A stretch of DNA of 64,000 bases from Lewinellaceae bacterium (GCA_020636325.1 JACJYC010000002.1:905501-969500); one strand, 5' to 3'. Shown: positions 52,604-62,087, counted from the first letter of the stretch. Numbers and translations: made by a program. Notes: generated by a model not told the origin, from the sequence alone.

Positions 52604-54625
52604 GTGGAATTTCAACTCAACTCTCCTTTCTCGCCGACCGGAGACCAACCGACTGCCATTGAACAGTTGGTCGACGGCCTCAATTCCGGAGAACGGGCTC
52701 AGGTACTCCTGGGTGTTACCGGCTCGGGAAAGACATTTACGGTCGCCAATGTAATCGCCCAGGTCAACCGGCCTACGCTGGTCCTGACCCACAATAAAAC
52801 CCTGACGGCCCAATTGTACGGCGAGTTCCGCGAATTTTTTCCGGATAATGCCGTCGAATACTTCGTTTCCTATTACGACTACTATCAACCCGAAGCCTAC
52901 CTGTCGGTAACCGATACCTTCATCGAAAAGGACCTTTCGATCAATGAAGAAGTAGACAAGCTGCGTTTGCGCGCTACCTCTTCGCTGCTTTCCGGGCGCC
53001 GGGATATCATTATCGTGGCTTCGGTTTCCTGCATTTACGGTATGGGCAACCCCGAAGATTATAAGTCGGGGATTATTCGCCTTCACCGGGGCCAGGTGGT
53101 CTCCCAAAGGCAGTTCCTCTGGGATTTGACGGAAAGCCTGTATTCCCGAAACGACATCGAATTCCGGCGGGCATCGTTCCGGGTCCGCGGGGATACGGTC
53201 GATATCAACCTGCCCTATGTGGATTATGCTTACCGGGTCACCTTCTTCGGTGATGAGATTGAGACCATCGAAATGATCGAGGTCGAATCGGGTAAACGGG
53301 TGGAGACCATGGAAACGGCCGCCATTTTCCCGGCCAACCTTTATATCGCTCCCAGAGAACGGCTGCCTCAGATCATCCGGGAGATCGAAGACGAACTTTT
53401 TGCCCAGGAGAAATACTTCGAAAAAGAGCGCCGCTATGTTGAGGCCCGCAGGATCCGCGAACGGACCACCTTCGACCTGGAAATGATCCGGGAACTCGGC
53501 TATTGCAACGGCGTGGAGAACTACTCCCGGTTTTTCGATAACCGCAATCCCGGTACCCGGCCGTTCTGTCTGCTCGATTATTTTCCGGAGGACTACCTGC
53601 TGGTCATTGACGAAAGCCACGTGACGATACCCCAAGTCCGGGGCATGTATGGCGGCGACCGCGCCAGAAAGCTCAACCTGGTCAACTACGGCTTCCGACT
53701 GCCTTCGGCAATGGACAACCGTCCGCTCAATTTCACTGAATTCGAAGGCCTGACCAACCAGGTCATCTATGTCAGCGCTACGCCGGGAGATTACGAACTG
53801 GAACAAACCGGCGGTATCCTGGTCGAACAATTGATCCGCCCGACTGGCTTGTTGGATCCGCCAATCGAAGTGCGGCCGAGCATCAATCAGATTGACGACC
53901 TGCTTGAAGAGATCGACGAGCGGATCAAACGGGAAGAACGCGTACTCGTCACCACCCTCACCAAGCGGATGGCCGAGGAACTTACCCGGTATTTGACCAA
54001 GCTCAGCATCAAGGTCCGCTATATCCACTCCGAAGTAGACACCATGGAACGCGTTGAGATCATCCGCGACCTCCGCCTCGGCGAATTTGACGTTCTGGTG
54101 GGTGTAAACCTCCTCAGAGAAGGCCTCGACCTGCCCGAAGTCAGCCTCGTTGCCATCATCGACGCAGACAAGGAAGGCTTCCTGCGCAACGCCCGGTCGT
54201 TGACGCAAACCGCAGGCCGCGCTGCCCGGAATGCCAACGGCCTGGTCATCTTCTACGCCGATGCCCTGACGGACTCCATGCGTACCACTATAGAGGAAAC
54301 CAACCGCAGGCGCGCTATCCAGATGGCCTACAACGAAGAGAACGGCATCACACCCCGGACGGTGTCCAAATCCCGCGAAGAGATCCTCAATCAACGGTCC
54401 ATACTCGATATCCGGGGCGGCAAACGGGCCTATATCGAGCCCGAAGAGGTCAGCGTTGCGGCCGACCCGCTCGTCGCCTACATGACCCGCGACCAGCTGG
54501 AGAAAATGATCGAGGAAACCGATCGCCGGATGAAGCAGGCGGCCAAGGACCTGGACTTTATTTCAGCCGCTCAATTCCGCGACGAGTTGTTTGCCCTGAG
54601 GAAACAGTTGAAAGAATCTGTCTGA
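52604..54625 (+). CDS. uvrB: Excinuclease ABC subunit B
   Basis: UvrB is the helicase-like damage-verification subunit of nucleotide excision repair. The 673-residue protein reads VEFQLNSPFSPTGDQPTAI from a GTG start at 52604, matching the usual UvrB N terminus; a TTG twelve codons earlier overlaps the cyclase gene and is less likely. Walker A is GVTGSGKT (37-44). Further marks are YYDYYQPEAY, SVSCIYGMGNPEDY, the DESH box (LLVIDESHVTIPQ), VLVGVNLLREGLDLPEV, TAGRAARNANG and a C-terminal UVR domain (DLDFISAAQFRDELFALRK). The use of GTG is unusual beside mostly ATG starts. Confidence 0.96.
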   Translation: MEFQLNSPFSPTGDQPTAIEQLVDGLNSGERAQVLLGVTGSGKTFTVANVIAQVNRPTLVLTHNKTLTAQLYGEFREFFPDNAVEYFVSYYDYYQPEAYLSVTDTFIEKDLSINEEVDKLRLRATSSLLSGRRDIIIVASVSCIYGMGNPEDYKSGIIRLHRGQVVSQRQFLWDLTESLYSRNDIEFRRASFRVRGDTVDINLPYVDYAYRVTFFGDEIETIEMIEVESGKRVETMETAAIFPANLYIAPRERLPQIIREIEDELFAQEKYFEKERRYVEARRIRERTTFDLEMIRELGYCNGVENYSRFFDNRNPGTRPFCLLDYFPEDYLLVIDESHVTIPQVRGMYGGDRARKLNLVNYGFRLPSAMDNRPLNFTEFEGLTNQVIYVSATPGDYELEQTGGILVEQLIRPTGLLDPPIEVRPSINQIDDLLEEIDERIKREERVLVTTLTKRMAEELTRYLTKLSIKVRYIHSEVDTMERVEIIRDLRLGEFDVLVGVNLLREGLDLPEVSLVAIIDADKEGFLRNARSLTQTAGRAARNANGLVIFYADALTDSMRTTIEETNRRRAIQMAYNEENGITPRTVSKSREEILNQRSILDIRGGKRAYIEPEEVSVAADPLVAYMTRDQLEKMIEETDRRMKQAAKDLDFISAAQFRDELFALRKQLKESV

Positions 54626-54674
54626 GTTTCGCCAACGCCATCATCGTTGATGCCGACAATAATACCATCCCGCA

Positions 54675-55406
54675 ATGAAAGCCATGATCTTTGCCGCCGG
54701 TTTGGGTACGCGGCTCCGCCCCCTGACCAACGACCGACCAAAAGCCCTGGTGGAAGTCGCAGGTGTTCCCTTATTGGAAATAATCATCAAGCGGTTGTCG
54801 ATGGCCGGATTTGACGAGATCATAATCAACATCCACCATTTCGGCGGCAAGGTGATTTCCTTTTTAAATGACCACGACTATTTCGGCACGAATATCTACC
54901 TCTCGGATGAACGGGATCTCCTGCTCGATACCGGGGGCGGCCTGAAAAAAGCGCGCTGGTTTTTCGGTGACGAACCCTTTCTCGTACACAACGTCGACAT
55001 CCTTACAGATCTTGACCTGAAGGCATTCTACAACCACCATATGAACAGCGGCGCAACGGCTACCGTAGCCGTAAGAAACCGGACCAGCTCCCGCCAATTC
55101 CTGTTTGATCCTTCAAACCGCCTTTCCGGATGGCAAAACGTCAAAACCGGCGAACAGCGCATTTGTCGGCCGCAACCTGACCTGACCCCGCAATCCTTCA
55201 GCGGCATCCACGTCATCAGCCCGGATTTATTCCGGTTTTTTCCGGACAACAAACGGGTTTTTTCCATGATTGACGTTTATCTGGCGGCGTGCGGTCAGAC
55301 AACGATCAATGCCTACAACCACGACTCTTCCAATTGGCTGGACGTCGGCACCATCGAATCCCTTGACCGCGCCGCAGACCTTCTCCGGCACCTGCCGCTT
55401 GAGTAA
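54675..55406 (+). CDS. Sugar-1-phosphate nucleotidyltransferase
   Basis: This 243-residue enzyme has the nucleotidyltransferase start MIFAAGLGTRLRPLTNDRPK, followed by ALVEVAGVPLLE, DVDILTDLDL-type metal site (HNVDILTDLDLKAF) and the LDVGTIESLDRA end. It is short, like MurNAc-1-phosphate uridylyltransferase (MurU) and bacterial mannose-1-phosphate guanylyltransferases, so nucleotide and sugar remain open. It follows uvrB after 49 bases. Its last 94 bases overlap the end of the convergent DUF2851 gene. Confidence 0.85.
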   Translation: MKAMIFAAGLGTRLRPLTNDRPKALVEVAGVPLLEIIIKRLSMAGFDEIIINIHHFGGKVISFLNDHDYFGTNIYLSDERDLLLDTGGGLKKARWFFGDEPFLVHNVDILTDLDLKAFYNHHMNSGATATVAVRNRTSSRQFLFDPSNRLSGWQNVKTGEQRICRPQPDLTPQSFSGIHVISPDLFRFFPDNKRVFSMIDVYLAACGQTTINAYNHDSSNWLDVGTIESLDRAADLLRHLPLE

Positions 55407-56719
55407 ACGATCCACGGCTCTTCCGACTGGGTAGGATCGGCTTCTTCAGCGCGTTTCAGAATGGCGCAACCTACAGCGCATTCCAGGCATCGTTTCTTAT
55501 CACAATAATTGTTTTTCAACTGCAACAGGGCCTGGGAATCCAGTGCGGACTCCGCTTTTAACCCCAGCTCCGTCCACTGGTGGATAATGGCATTCTCTTC
55601 AGCCGGCGTTTCTTCCAATAAGGTCAGCGCTTTTTCCCGGAAGCGCAATTCGTCCCGCTCTTTGCCGAACAGGAACAGGAACGGCGCAATCGTGTTGAGC
55701 ACAAAGGAATGGATCGTAGAGGAACCCAGGGACTTCCGTTTGGGGGAGGATTCGCGGTCGAACAGGTAATGAGTTTGCCAATAGCTGGAGATCTTGAGTT
55801 CGAACATATTCTCGATCTCCTTCAGGTTGTCGGCGGCCAGGACCTTGCTGAACAAATGGGAGCTCTGGTGGATGAGCATGGCCAGCTGTGCGATCCGGAT
55901 CGTCGGGAAATTGGCGGGCCGCATGCGCAGGAACTTCCATTGATCCGGGTTGATCGGATCCAGCTTATACTTTTGTTTCAGGAACCGGTATTCCTTTTGC
56001 AATTTCTGCGGGTATTCATCCTGGAAATCCGGTTCCAGCATGCCCGCCTGCCCGAACAACAGGGCTTCCAATTGGAAAAGATTATCCCGGTGTTTGGCCA
56101 GGATTTTGAGCGGCATGGCCCGGGCGAGTTGCTCAAAGGCATCGGCGTTCACTTTCACCCCGAAATTCCAGGCAAGGGTCTGGTAAAAGGTCTGTTCCCA
56201 ATCCTTTCGGTTGGCTTTCAGGCATTCGGCGATTCGGACGGACCGTTTTTCCAGGCGTTCGACCATGAGCCGGTCCAACCAGAGCCGTTTTACAATCTTC
56301 TCCACCTCATGGAACTGGTGCTGGCAGGCGATCCAATGCTCGTTATGGAGCATCCGGTGGTAGGTTTTGAACACTTCCGGATAGATCCGCCTTCGGAGCT
56401 CCAGGCAGGGAATCCGCTCGCCGCTTTTCCGGAATATCGGGACGTCTTCTTCGAGAACGACGTGCAGAATGACGTTGTCGTACGCCGGGTCGCCGGAATG
56501 CTGGTGTTGCAGCCAATCAGACGACCGCAGGTGCATTTCCACGTTGCCGGCCCAGAAAGTGCTGCCGATCCGGAGTTGGGCATGCAGGAAATCGGGCCCG
56601 CCGTCGCGGTTGAGTTCGCCTGATTTGAGGATATCCACCGGTTGACCGTCGGTGGTTTGCAGATGGGAGAGGTCAAAGCGCTTTAGGCGCCACACATAGT
56701 GCAGGAGTTCTTCTTTCAT
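55313..56719 (-). CDS. DUF2851 family protein with C-terminal extension
   Basis: This 468-residue cytoplasmic protein matches DUF2851, a Bacteroidota family of unknown function: HYVWRLKRFDLSHLQTTDG at the start, GELNRDGGPDFLHAQLRIG, VILHVVLEED, HEHW-like LHNEHWIACQHQF, and near the end NYCDKKRCLECAVGCAILKR with clustered cysteines that may bind metal. From memory the family usually stops soon after that cysteine motif; here about 38 further residues, Arg/Ser-rich, run into the end of the convergent nucleotidyltransferase gene. The extension may be a read-through after loss of an earlier stop. A restriction-enzyme-like fold has been suggested for relatives, which I cannot confirm. Confidence 0.87.
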   Translation of the reverse strand: MKEELLHYVWRLKRFDLSHLQTTDGQPVDILKSGELNRDGGPDFLHAQLRIGSTFWAGNVEMHLRSSDWLQHQHSGDPAYDNVILHVVLEEDVPIFRKSGERIPCLELRRRIYPEVFKTYHRMLHNEHWIACQHQFHEVEKIVKRLWLDRLMVERLEKRSVRIAECLKANRKDWEQTFYQTLAWNFGVKVNADAFEQLARAMPLKILAKHRDNLFQLEALLFGQAGMLEPDFQDEYPQKLQKEYRFLKQKYKLDPINPDQWKFLRMRPANFPTIRIAQLAMLIHQSSHLFSKVLAADNLKEIENMFELKISSYWQTHYLFDRESSPKRKSLGSSTIHSFVLNTIAPFLFLFGKERDELRFREKALTLLEETPAEENAIIHQWTELGLKAESALDSQALLQLKNNYCDKKRCLECAVGCAILKRAEEADPTQSEEPWIVYSSGRCRRRSAARSRDSMVPTSSQLEESWL

Positions 56720-57015
56720 TGAGCGCGTGGTTTTAGGTAAGGGAAGTGTGAGGATTTGAAAATTGGAGGATTTGATTTAAACGCTTCCTGCAAGATTCAG
56801 CCTCATATCCCTTTATAAGATTCAGATGTTGATTGCAAATATAACGGCAGGAAATGGAAAATGCAAATTTTTGTAGTTAATTTTTTTATTTGAAATAAAA
56901 TATATTATTTTGTCCTTGGCTTCATCAATTTTCATTTTTAATGCAGTCTTCCTTGGCCGTTAAGCCCTTTGGCGGACGAAAAAATTAGCAATACCTTAGC
57001 GCAAAAAACAACCCG
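56720..57015. other. AT-rich intergenic stretch between divergent DUF2851 and ligA
   Basis: A marked AT-rich tract (about 56865-56945, with AATAAAATATATTATTTTG) stands out from the surrounding composition and probably holds the ligA promoter. The best -7 candidate there (TTATTTTG) is one base off consensus. I see no gene or hairpin. Confidence 0.4.
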
Positions 57016-59157
57016 ATGTACGGCCCAACCGACCAAAAGTTGCTGTTTGAACTATCCAAGGCCTATCTGAACGCCCAAAGCGCAGAACGCCAGAAAGCGC
57101 CGGCCGCCCAGGCCGAAGAGCTCCGCCGCCTGCTCGTCTATCACGAATGGCGCTATTATATCCTGAATGACCCTGTCGTCAGCGATTATGAGTACGACCA
57201 GCTCTACAAACAGTTGGAAGCCCTGGAGGCGGAAGATCCATCGCTGATCACACCGGATTCGCCCACCCAGCGGGTGTCGCCCGATCTGACCTCGGATTTT
57301 CCGTCGGTGGAACACCTGGTGCCGATGCTTTCCCTCGGCAACTCCTATAACCCCGACGATCTGTTCGAATTTGACCAGCAGATCAAACGCTTCCTCAATA
57401 TCCCGGAAGAGACGGATATCGAATACGCCGCCGAGCCCAAATTCGACGGCGGCAGCATTGCGCTGATCTACGAGGACGACCGCCTCGTGCGCGCCGCCAC
57501 GCGCGGCAACGGCACACTGGGGGAAGAGATCACCGCCAACGCCCGCGCCATTCGCTCCATCCCGCTGAAGGCCGAATTCTCGCGCTACGGACTGAAAAAA
57601 GTGGAACTGCGCGGCGAGGTCTTGATCCGCAAGGACATCTTCGAGAAAATGAACAAGGAACGGGCCAAAGAAGGCCTGACGCTGTTCGCCAATGCCCGCA
57701 ACTCGGCTACCGGCGGCCTGCGCATCAAGGACCCGAAAGAGGCCGCTCAACGCGGGCTGGAAGCCTTTATTTATACCCTCGGTTACGGGATAAATCAGAA
57801 CGGCGAAAATGCCCTCGACGGGTTCGCCACCCACAAGGAAAGCCTGGATATGCTTGCGGCGTTGGGCTTCAAGGTGCCCACCGACGGCGTGGAGCGCAAG
57901 GTTTGTCCCAACATCAAGGAAACCGCCGATTTTTGTATGAACTGGCAGAACAAGCGGGAAGCCTACGCCTACGAGATCGACGGCATGGTGGTGAAGGTCA
58001 ACAGCCGGGAGTTGCAAAACCGCGCCGGCTCGACCAGCCACCACCCGCGCTGGGCCATCGCCTTCAAATTTGCAGCCAAACAGGCTACTACCCGCCTCAT
58101 CAATGTAGAATACCAGGTCGGCAAGATCGGTACCATCACGCCGGTCGCTAAACTGGAACCCGTGCCATTGGCCGGTGTAACCATTTCTTCTGTTTCCCTC
58201 CATAATGAGGATTTCATAAAGGAAAAAGACCTGCGCCTGGGGGATACTGTGCTGGTAGAACGGGCCGGCGACGTCATCCCGTACATCGTCAAAGCGATGG
58301 ATGAACTCCGGGTAGGCGACGAAAAACCCATCCGTTTTCCGGAATTCTGCCCGATCAACGACACAGAAATGCCCGTAAAACTGGAACGGGAGGAAGGCGA
58401 GGCCGCCTGGCGCTGCCCGACCTGCGTGTGCGGCGCCCAGGACCTGCAACGCATCATTTTCCACGTTTCCAAGGACGCGATGGACATCGAAGGATTCGGC
58501 AAACAGATTGTGGAACGGTTCTACGAACTCGGCTGGATCCGCAACATCGCCGATGTGTACCGCCTGGATTTTGACCAGATCGCCCAATTGGAAGGCTTCG
58601 GCGAAAAATCAGCCGCCAACCTGAAACAATCCATCGAAAAAGCCAAACAAAACCCGATCCACCGCCTCTTGCACAGCCTTAGCATACATCACCTGGGCAA
58701 AAAGGTGGCCAAATTGCTGGCCGCCGAGATTGCGAATGTCCTGGACCTGGTCAACTGGACGGAAGAGGATTACCTCCACATCAAGGACGTCGGTCCGACG
58801 GTGGCCAGAAACGCCATGGCTTTTTTCCAACGCGGAGAAAACATCGAAATGCTCAGGGAGATGGAGGCGTTGGGCGTCAATATGACCCAAACGGCCGACG
58901 ACCGCCCCAAAGCCGCTTCCGGCGACGGGCCGTTTGCCGGCAAGACCATCCTTTTCACCGGCACCTTACTGAAAATGGGCCGTAAAGAAGCCCAGGAAAA
59001 GGCAGAGGCCGCCGGGGCCAAGAACCTGAGCGCGGTGAGTTCCAACCTCGACATCCTGGTGGTGGGGGAGAATGCGGGCTCCAAACTTAAGAAGGCGCAG
59101 CAATTGGGAACGATCCGGATTTTGACGGAGGAGGAGTTTCTGGAGTTGGTTTCGTAG
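57016..59157 (+). CDS. ligA: NAD-dependent DNA ligase
   Basis: LigA seals nicks in DNA using NAD+. The 713-residue protein has the NAD-specific Ia domain (YHEWRYYILNDPVVSDYEYDQL), adenylation domain with Lys142 in KFDG, an OB fold, zinc region, helix-hairpin-helix repeats (IAQLEGFGEKSAANL, IKDVGPTVARNAM) and a C-terminal BRCT domain (about 635-713, GKTILFTGTLLKMGRKEA). The zinc region is odd. Where bacterial ligases have CPxC, this one has CPIN (Cys445, Asn448), while the second pair is RCPTCVCGAQ with three cysteines (467, 470, 472). The extra cysteine may replace the lost ligand. A slightly longer N terminus than E. coli LigA is present. Confidence 0.95.
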   Translation: MYGPTDQKLLFELSKAYLNAQSAERQKAPAAQAEELRRLLVYHEWRYYILNDPVVSDYEYDQLYKQLEALEAEDPSLITPDSPTQRVSPDLTSDFPSVEHLVPMLSLGNSYNPDDLFEFDQQIKRFLNIPEETDIEYAAEPKFDGGSIALIYEDDRLVRAATRGNGTLGEEITANARAIRSIPLKAEFSRYGLKKVELRGEVLIRKDIFEKMNKERAKEGLTLFANARNSATGGLRIKDPKEAAQRGLEAFIYTLGYGINQNGENALDGFATHKESLDMLAALGFKVPTDGVERKVCPNIKETADFCMNWQNKREAYAYEIDGMVVKVNSRELQNRAGSTSHHPRWAIAFKFAAKQATTRLINVEYQVGKIGTITPVAKLEPVPLAGVTISSVSLHNEDFIKEKDLRLGDTVLVERAGDVIPYIVKAMDELRVGDEKPIRFPEFCPINDTEMPVKLEREEGEAAWRCPTCVCGAQDLQRIIFHVSKDAMDIEGFGKQIVERFYELGWIRNIADVYRLDFDQIAQLEGFGEKSAANLKQSIEKAKQNPIHRLLHSLSIHHLGKKVAKLLAAEIANVLDLVNWTEEDYLHIKDVGPTVARNAMAFFQRGENIEMLREMEALGVNMTQTADDRPKAASGDGPFAGKTILFTGTLLKMGRKEAQEKAEAAGAKNLSAVSSNLDILVVGENAGSKLKKAQQLGTIRILTEEEFLELVS

Positions 59158-59177
59158 GGTTGCTAAAGCAGGTCGTA

Positions 59178-59864
59178 CTATTCCAAAAACCGCAACAACC
59201 CGATCAACTCCTCATCCGAGTTCATTTTGCTCTTGTTGGCGGCCATATATTCCTCGGCCTTGGACCGGTAGGTTTTCGGTAAAGCGTCCAGAATCGTCTT
59301 CTTTTTCAGTTTGACCGGGATCAGATCGCCGTTCAGCAAAAAATACAGGTCCTCCTTGCTGGTAAAGCGTTTGATGTTGATTGTCCGGCCTACATCCTGC
59401 ATTGTTTTTTCGGAGATGCCGGTTGAAAAATCCTTGAGGTACACGAAATTCTTCCCGGTATATGCGATCAACGCGTAGTGGTCTGCAAATTTGGGGTGGA
59501 ACCCCGCCATGAAAACCAGCGTGTCCGCCGAATTTTCCTTGAAGCGGCCGGGATTCTTATCGGCATAGATCTCAACCCGCTTGTGCGTGCGCTCGTCCAG
59601 TTCGATGTACTTATCGCCGTTTTTGACCTCAAAATTCCGGGTATAGCCGTTGTAGTTAACCTGGACGTCCTCGAATTTATCCAAGCTGGAAGCCATTACG
59701 GTACCGACGACCCAATCATCAAAAAAGTAAGGGCTTTCCTTGATGTCGGCATACCTTTTATCGTCGATGGGTTGGCCGCCTTCAATGACGAACTTGGAGG
59801 ATTGAGCGGCGATGGATGAGATCAGAAAGAGGAGCGAAACAGTTATCCATGTGGGCTTGAGCAT
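59178..59864 (-). CDS. Exported protein of unknown function
   Basis: I do not recognise a family for this 228-residue protein. From Met 59864 it has a signal peptide (1-20, ending SSIAA-Q), which is why I prefer that start over upstream in-frame Mets at 59876 and 59966. The mature part is rich in beta-strand-like stretches (WVVGTVMASSLDKFEDVQVNY, TRNFEVKNGDKYIELDE, VFMAGFHPKFADHYALIAY) and ends in a charged helical region (LPKTYRSKAEEYMAANKSKM). A periplasmic or surface location is inferred. It converges on ligA with a 20-base gap and is divergent from atpD. Confidence 0.78.
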   Translation of the reverse strand: MLKPTWITVSLLFLISSIAAQSSKFVIEGGQPIDDKRYADIKESPYFFDDWVVGTVMASSLDKFEDVQVNYNGYTRNFEVKNGDKYIELDERTHKRVEIYADKNPGRFKENSADTLVFMAGFHPKFADHYALIAYTGKNFVYLKDFSTGISEKTMQDVGRTINIKRFTSKEDLYFLLNGDLIPVKLKKKTILDALPKTYRSKAEEYMAANKSKMNSDEELIGLLRFLE

Positions 59865-60231
59865 AGTTTCAGTCATTTGATTTTGCAAAAGAGCGATAAG
59901 CACGCCGGCTCCAAGGTACGCAATTTGAACGGATTGCCGGAAAGCCTCAGGCAGCTGCACCTTCATGCAACTGTGTTAAAAAATATAAAAATCTTCACAA
60001 GTGCGGTATTGTCCAAATTTCATTTCAGGAATGAGGGGAAGTTTGATCAGATTTATGTGCAGTCCGCCCCGGAAATGGATTTTCTTCTAAGCCTGCCTGC
60101 GTGACCGCCTGATAATGAATGAAAAAAACCTGGCAGATAACGATCCATTTCTTTTGATAATCAAAGCAAAAGCCTATTTTTGCACCGTTTTTCAGAAATC
60201 GCTTAACAATCAGCCTAAATCAAAGATACCT
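59865..60231. other. Intergenic stretch before atpD
   Basis: This stretch contains the atpD promoter near its right end and only short frames otherwise. An in-frame extension of atpD to 60115 passes through the promoter and is not believed. Confidence 0.5.
60153..60182 (+). promoter_or_regulatory. Full Bacteroidota promoter for atpD
   Basis: TTTG at 60153-60156 and TATTTTTG at 60175-60182 are separated by 18 bases, a good match to the -33/-7 pair of Bacteroidota sigma-ABfr promoters. The start codon is 50 bases downstream. Confidence 0.7.
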
Positions 60232-61749
60232 ATGGCGAATATCGGTCAGGTCAAGCAGGTTATCGGACCTGTAGTTGACGTAAGTTTTTCGGCGGAAGGC
60301 GCCAAGTTACCCGAGATTTTGAATGCCCTCGAGATCAAGCGGGACAATGGAGAAATTCTGGTCCTTGAGGTTCAGCAACACCTGGGTGAAGACAGCGTTC
60401 GCGCAGTTGCCATGGACTCAACCGACGGATTGACCCGCGGCACCAATGTAGTGGACACCGGTCTGGCAATCGCAATGCCCGTTGGAGAGGCCATCAAAGG
60501 CCGCCTGTTCAATGTGGTCGGCGAACCGATCGACGGTATCGGCCCCGTACCCAAAACGGATGCTGCCCGCCCCATCCACCGCAAACCGCCGACTTACGAG
60601 GAACTTTCCACCGAGAAAGAGGTACTCTATACCGGCATCAAGGTCATCGACCTGATCGAGCCCTATATGAAAGGCGGTAAGATCGGCCTTTTCGGCGGCG
60701 CCGGCGTAGGTAAGACCGTATTGATCCAGGAGTTGATCAACAACATCGCCAAAGGTTACGACGGTATCTCCGTATTTGCCGGTGTAGGTGAGCGGACCCG
60801 CGAAGGAAACGACCTGATGCGCGAAATGCTGGAAGCCGGCATCATCAAATACGGCAAGGATTTCATGCACTCCATGGAAGAAGGCGGCTGGGACCTCAGC
60901 AAGGTTGACCACAACGAGCTGAAAGACTCCAAAGCGACCTTCGTGTTCGGCCAGATGAACGAACCGCCCGGCGCCCGCGCACGTGTGGCCCTGTCCGGCC
61001 TGACGGTTGCTGAATACTACCGCGACGGCGACATGAGCGACCCCAACGGCGGCCGCGATATCCTTTTCTTCATCGACAACATCTTCCGTTTCACGCAGGC
61101 TGGTTCGGAAGTATCCGCCCTCTTGGGCCGGATGCCTTCTGCGGTAGGTTACCAGCCCACGCTGGCTACCGAAATGGGTCTGATGCAGGAACGGATCACT
61201 TCTACCAAACGCGGATCGATCACTTCCGTACAGGCCGTTTACGTGCCTGCGGATGACTTGACCGACCCGGCGCCGGCAACGACCTTCGCCCACCTTGATG
61301 CCACCACGGTATTGAGCCGGAAGATCGCTGCCCTGGGTATCTACCCGGCGGTTGACCCGCTGGATTCAACTTCCCGTATCCTCGATCCGAACATCATCGG
61401 CGAAGAGCACTACCGCTGCGCCCAGCGGGTGAAAAACCTGCTCCAGCGCTACAATGAGCTGCTCGACATCATCGCCATCCTGGGTATGGAAGAATTGTCG
61501 GACGAAGACAAGCAGGTCGTTCACCGCGCACGCCGCGTTCAGCGTTTCCTTTCCCAGCCGTTCCACGTAGCAGAAGCCTTTACGGGTATCCCGGGCGTTC
61601 TGGTACCGATCGAAGAGACCATCCGCGGTTTCAACATGATCATGGACGGTGAAGTAGATCAGTACCCTGAAGCTGCTTTCAACCTGAAAGGTAACATCGA
61701 CGACGCGATCGCAGCCGGTAAGAAAATGTTGGCGGAAGCTGCGGCCTAA
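60232..61749 (+). CDS. atpD: F0F1 ATP synthase subunit beta
   Basis: This 505-residue catalytic subunit of F1 starts at Met 60232 (MANIGQVKQVIGPVVDVSF), the standard family start. Walker A is GGAGVGKT at 155-162, followed by GVGERTREGNDL, ILFFIDNIFRFTQAGSEVSALLGRMPS (Walker B), the DDLTDPAPATTFAHLDATTVLSR stretch and the ELSDED variant of the DELSEED lever. It forms a two-gene unit with atpC 26 bases downstream, a separation from the other F0F1 genes that is usual in Bacteroidota. A full promoter lies upstream. Confidence 0.98.
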   Translation: MANIGQVKQVIGPVVDVSFSAEGAKLPEILNALEIKRDNGEILVLEVQQHLGEDSVRAVAMDSTDGLTRGTNVVDTGLAIAMPVGEAIKGRLFNVVGEPIDGIGPVPKTDAARPIHRKPPTYEELSTEKEVLYTGIKVIDLIEPYMKGGKIGLFGGAGVGKTVLIQELINNIAKGYDGISVFAGVGERTREGNDLMREMLEAGIIKYGKDFMHSMEEGGWDLSKVDHNELKDSKATFVFGQMNEPPGARARVALSGLTVAEYYRDGDMSDPNGGRDILFFIDNIFRFTQAGSEVSALLGRMPSAVGYQPTLATEMGLMQERITSTKRGSITSVQAVYVPADDLTDPAPATTFAHLDATTVLSRKIAALGIYPAVDPLDSTSRILDPNIIGEEHYRCAQRVKNLLQRYNELLDIIAILGMEELSDEDKQVVHRARRVQRFLSQPFHVAEAFTGIPGVLVPIEETIRGFNMIMDGEVDQYPEAAFNLKGNIDDAIAAGKKMLAEAAA

Positions 61750-61775
61750 GCCCGGCTCCTTAAACTTCTGGAACT

Positions 61776-62087
61776 ATGAATATTACTGTTTTAACGCCGG
61801 ACCGGGAGATCTTCAAAGGGTCGATCAATTCTGTGAAAGTACCCGGTACAAAGGGCCAATTCCAGGTGTTGAACAACCACGCACCGATTGTTTCTTCCCT
61901 TGATGAAGGCGAAGTGACGCTGGTGACCGCTGCGGGTAATCACCGGGTTTTTGACGAAGCCAGCGGTGCGATGCAGGAAAAGGAAGAAGCCGGCAGAAAA
62001 ATCACCTTCCAGATCGGCGGCGGATTTATCGAAGTGTTGAATAACGAGATTGCCCTCCTGGTTCAGGGGGTCAAAAATATCAAGTAA
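61776..62087 (+). CDS. atpC: F0F1 ATP synthase subunit epsilon, short form
   Basis: This 103-residue protein has the N-terminal beta-sandwich of the epsilon subunit (MNITVLTPDREIFKGSINSVKVPG, GQFQVLNNHAPIVSSLDEGEV, GGGFIEVLNNEIALLVQGV) and stops there. The usual helical C-terminal domain, which can inhibit the enzyme, is absent. A charged insertion (about 66-80, ASGAMQEKEEAGRKI) interrupts the sandwich. Short epsilon subunits are common in Bacteroidota, so this is probably normal. It is co-transcribed with atpD and followed by a strong terminator. Confidence 0.92.
   Translation: MNITVLTPDREIFKGSINSVKVPGTKGQFQVLNNHAPIVSSLDEGEVTLVTAAGNHRVFDEASGAMQEKEEAGRKITFQIGGGFIEVLNNEIALLVQGVKNIK

Noticed and set aside
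56865..56945. AT-rich tract as a replication origin or transfer scar
   Set aside because: It has no DnaA-box cluster, repeats or flanking mobile genes; a simple promoter region explains it.
60115..60231. An N-terminal extension of atpD by 39 codons
   Set aside because: It contains the -33/-7 promoter pair, and beta subunits of this family begin at the MANIGQ start.
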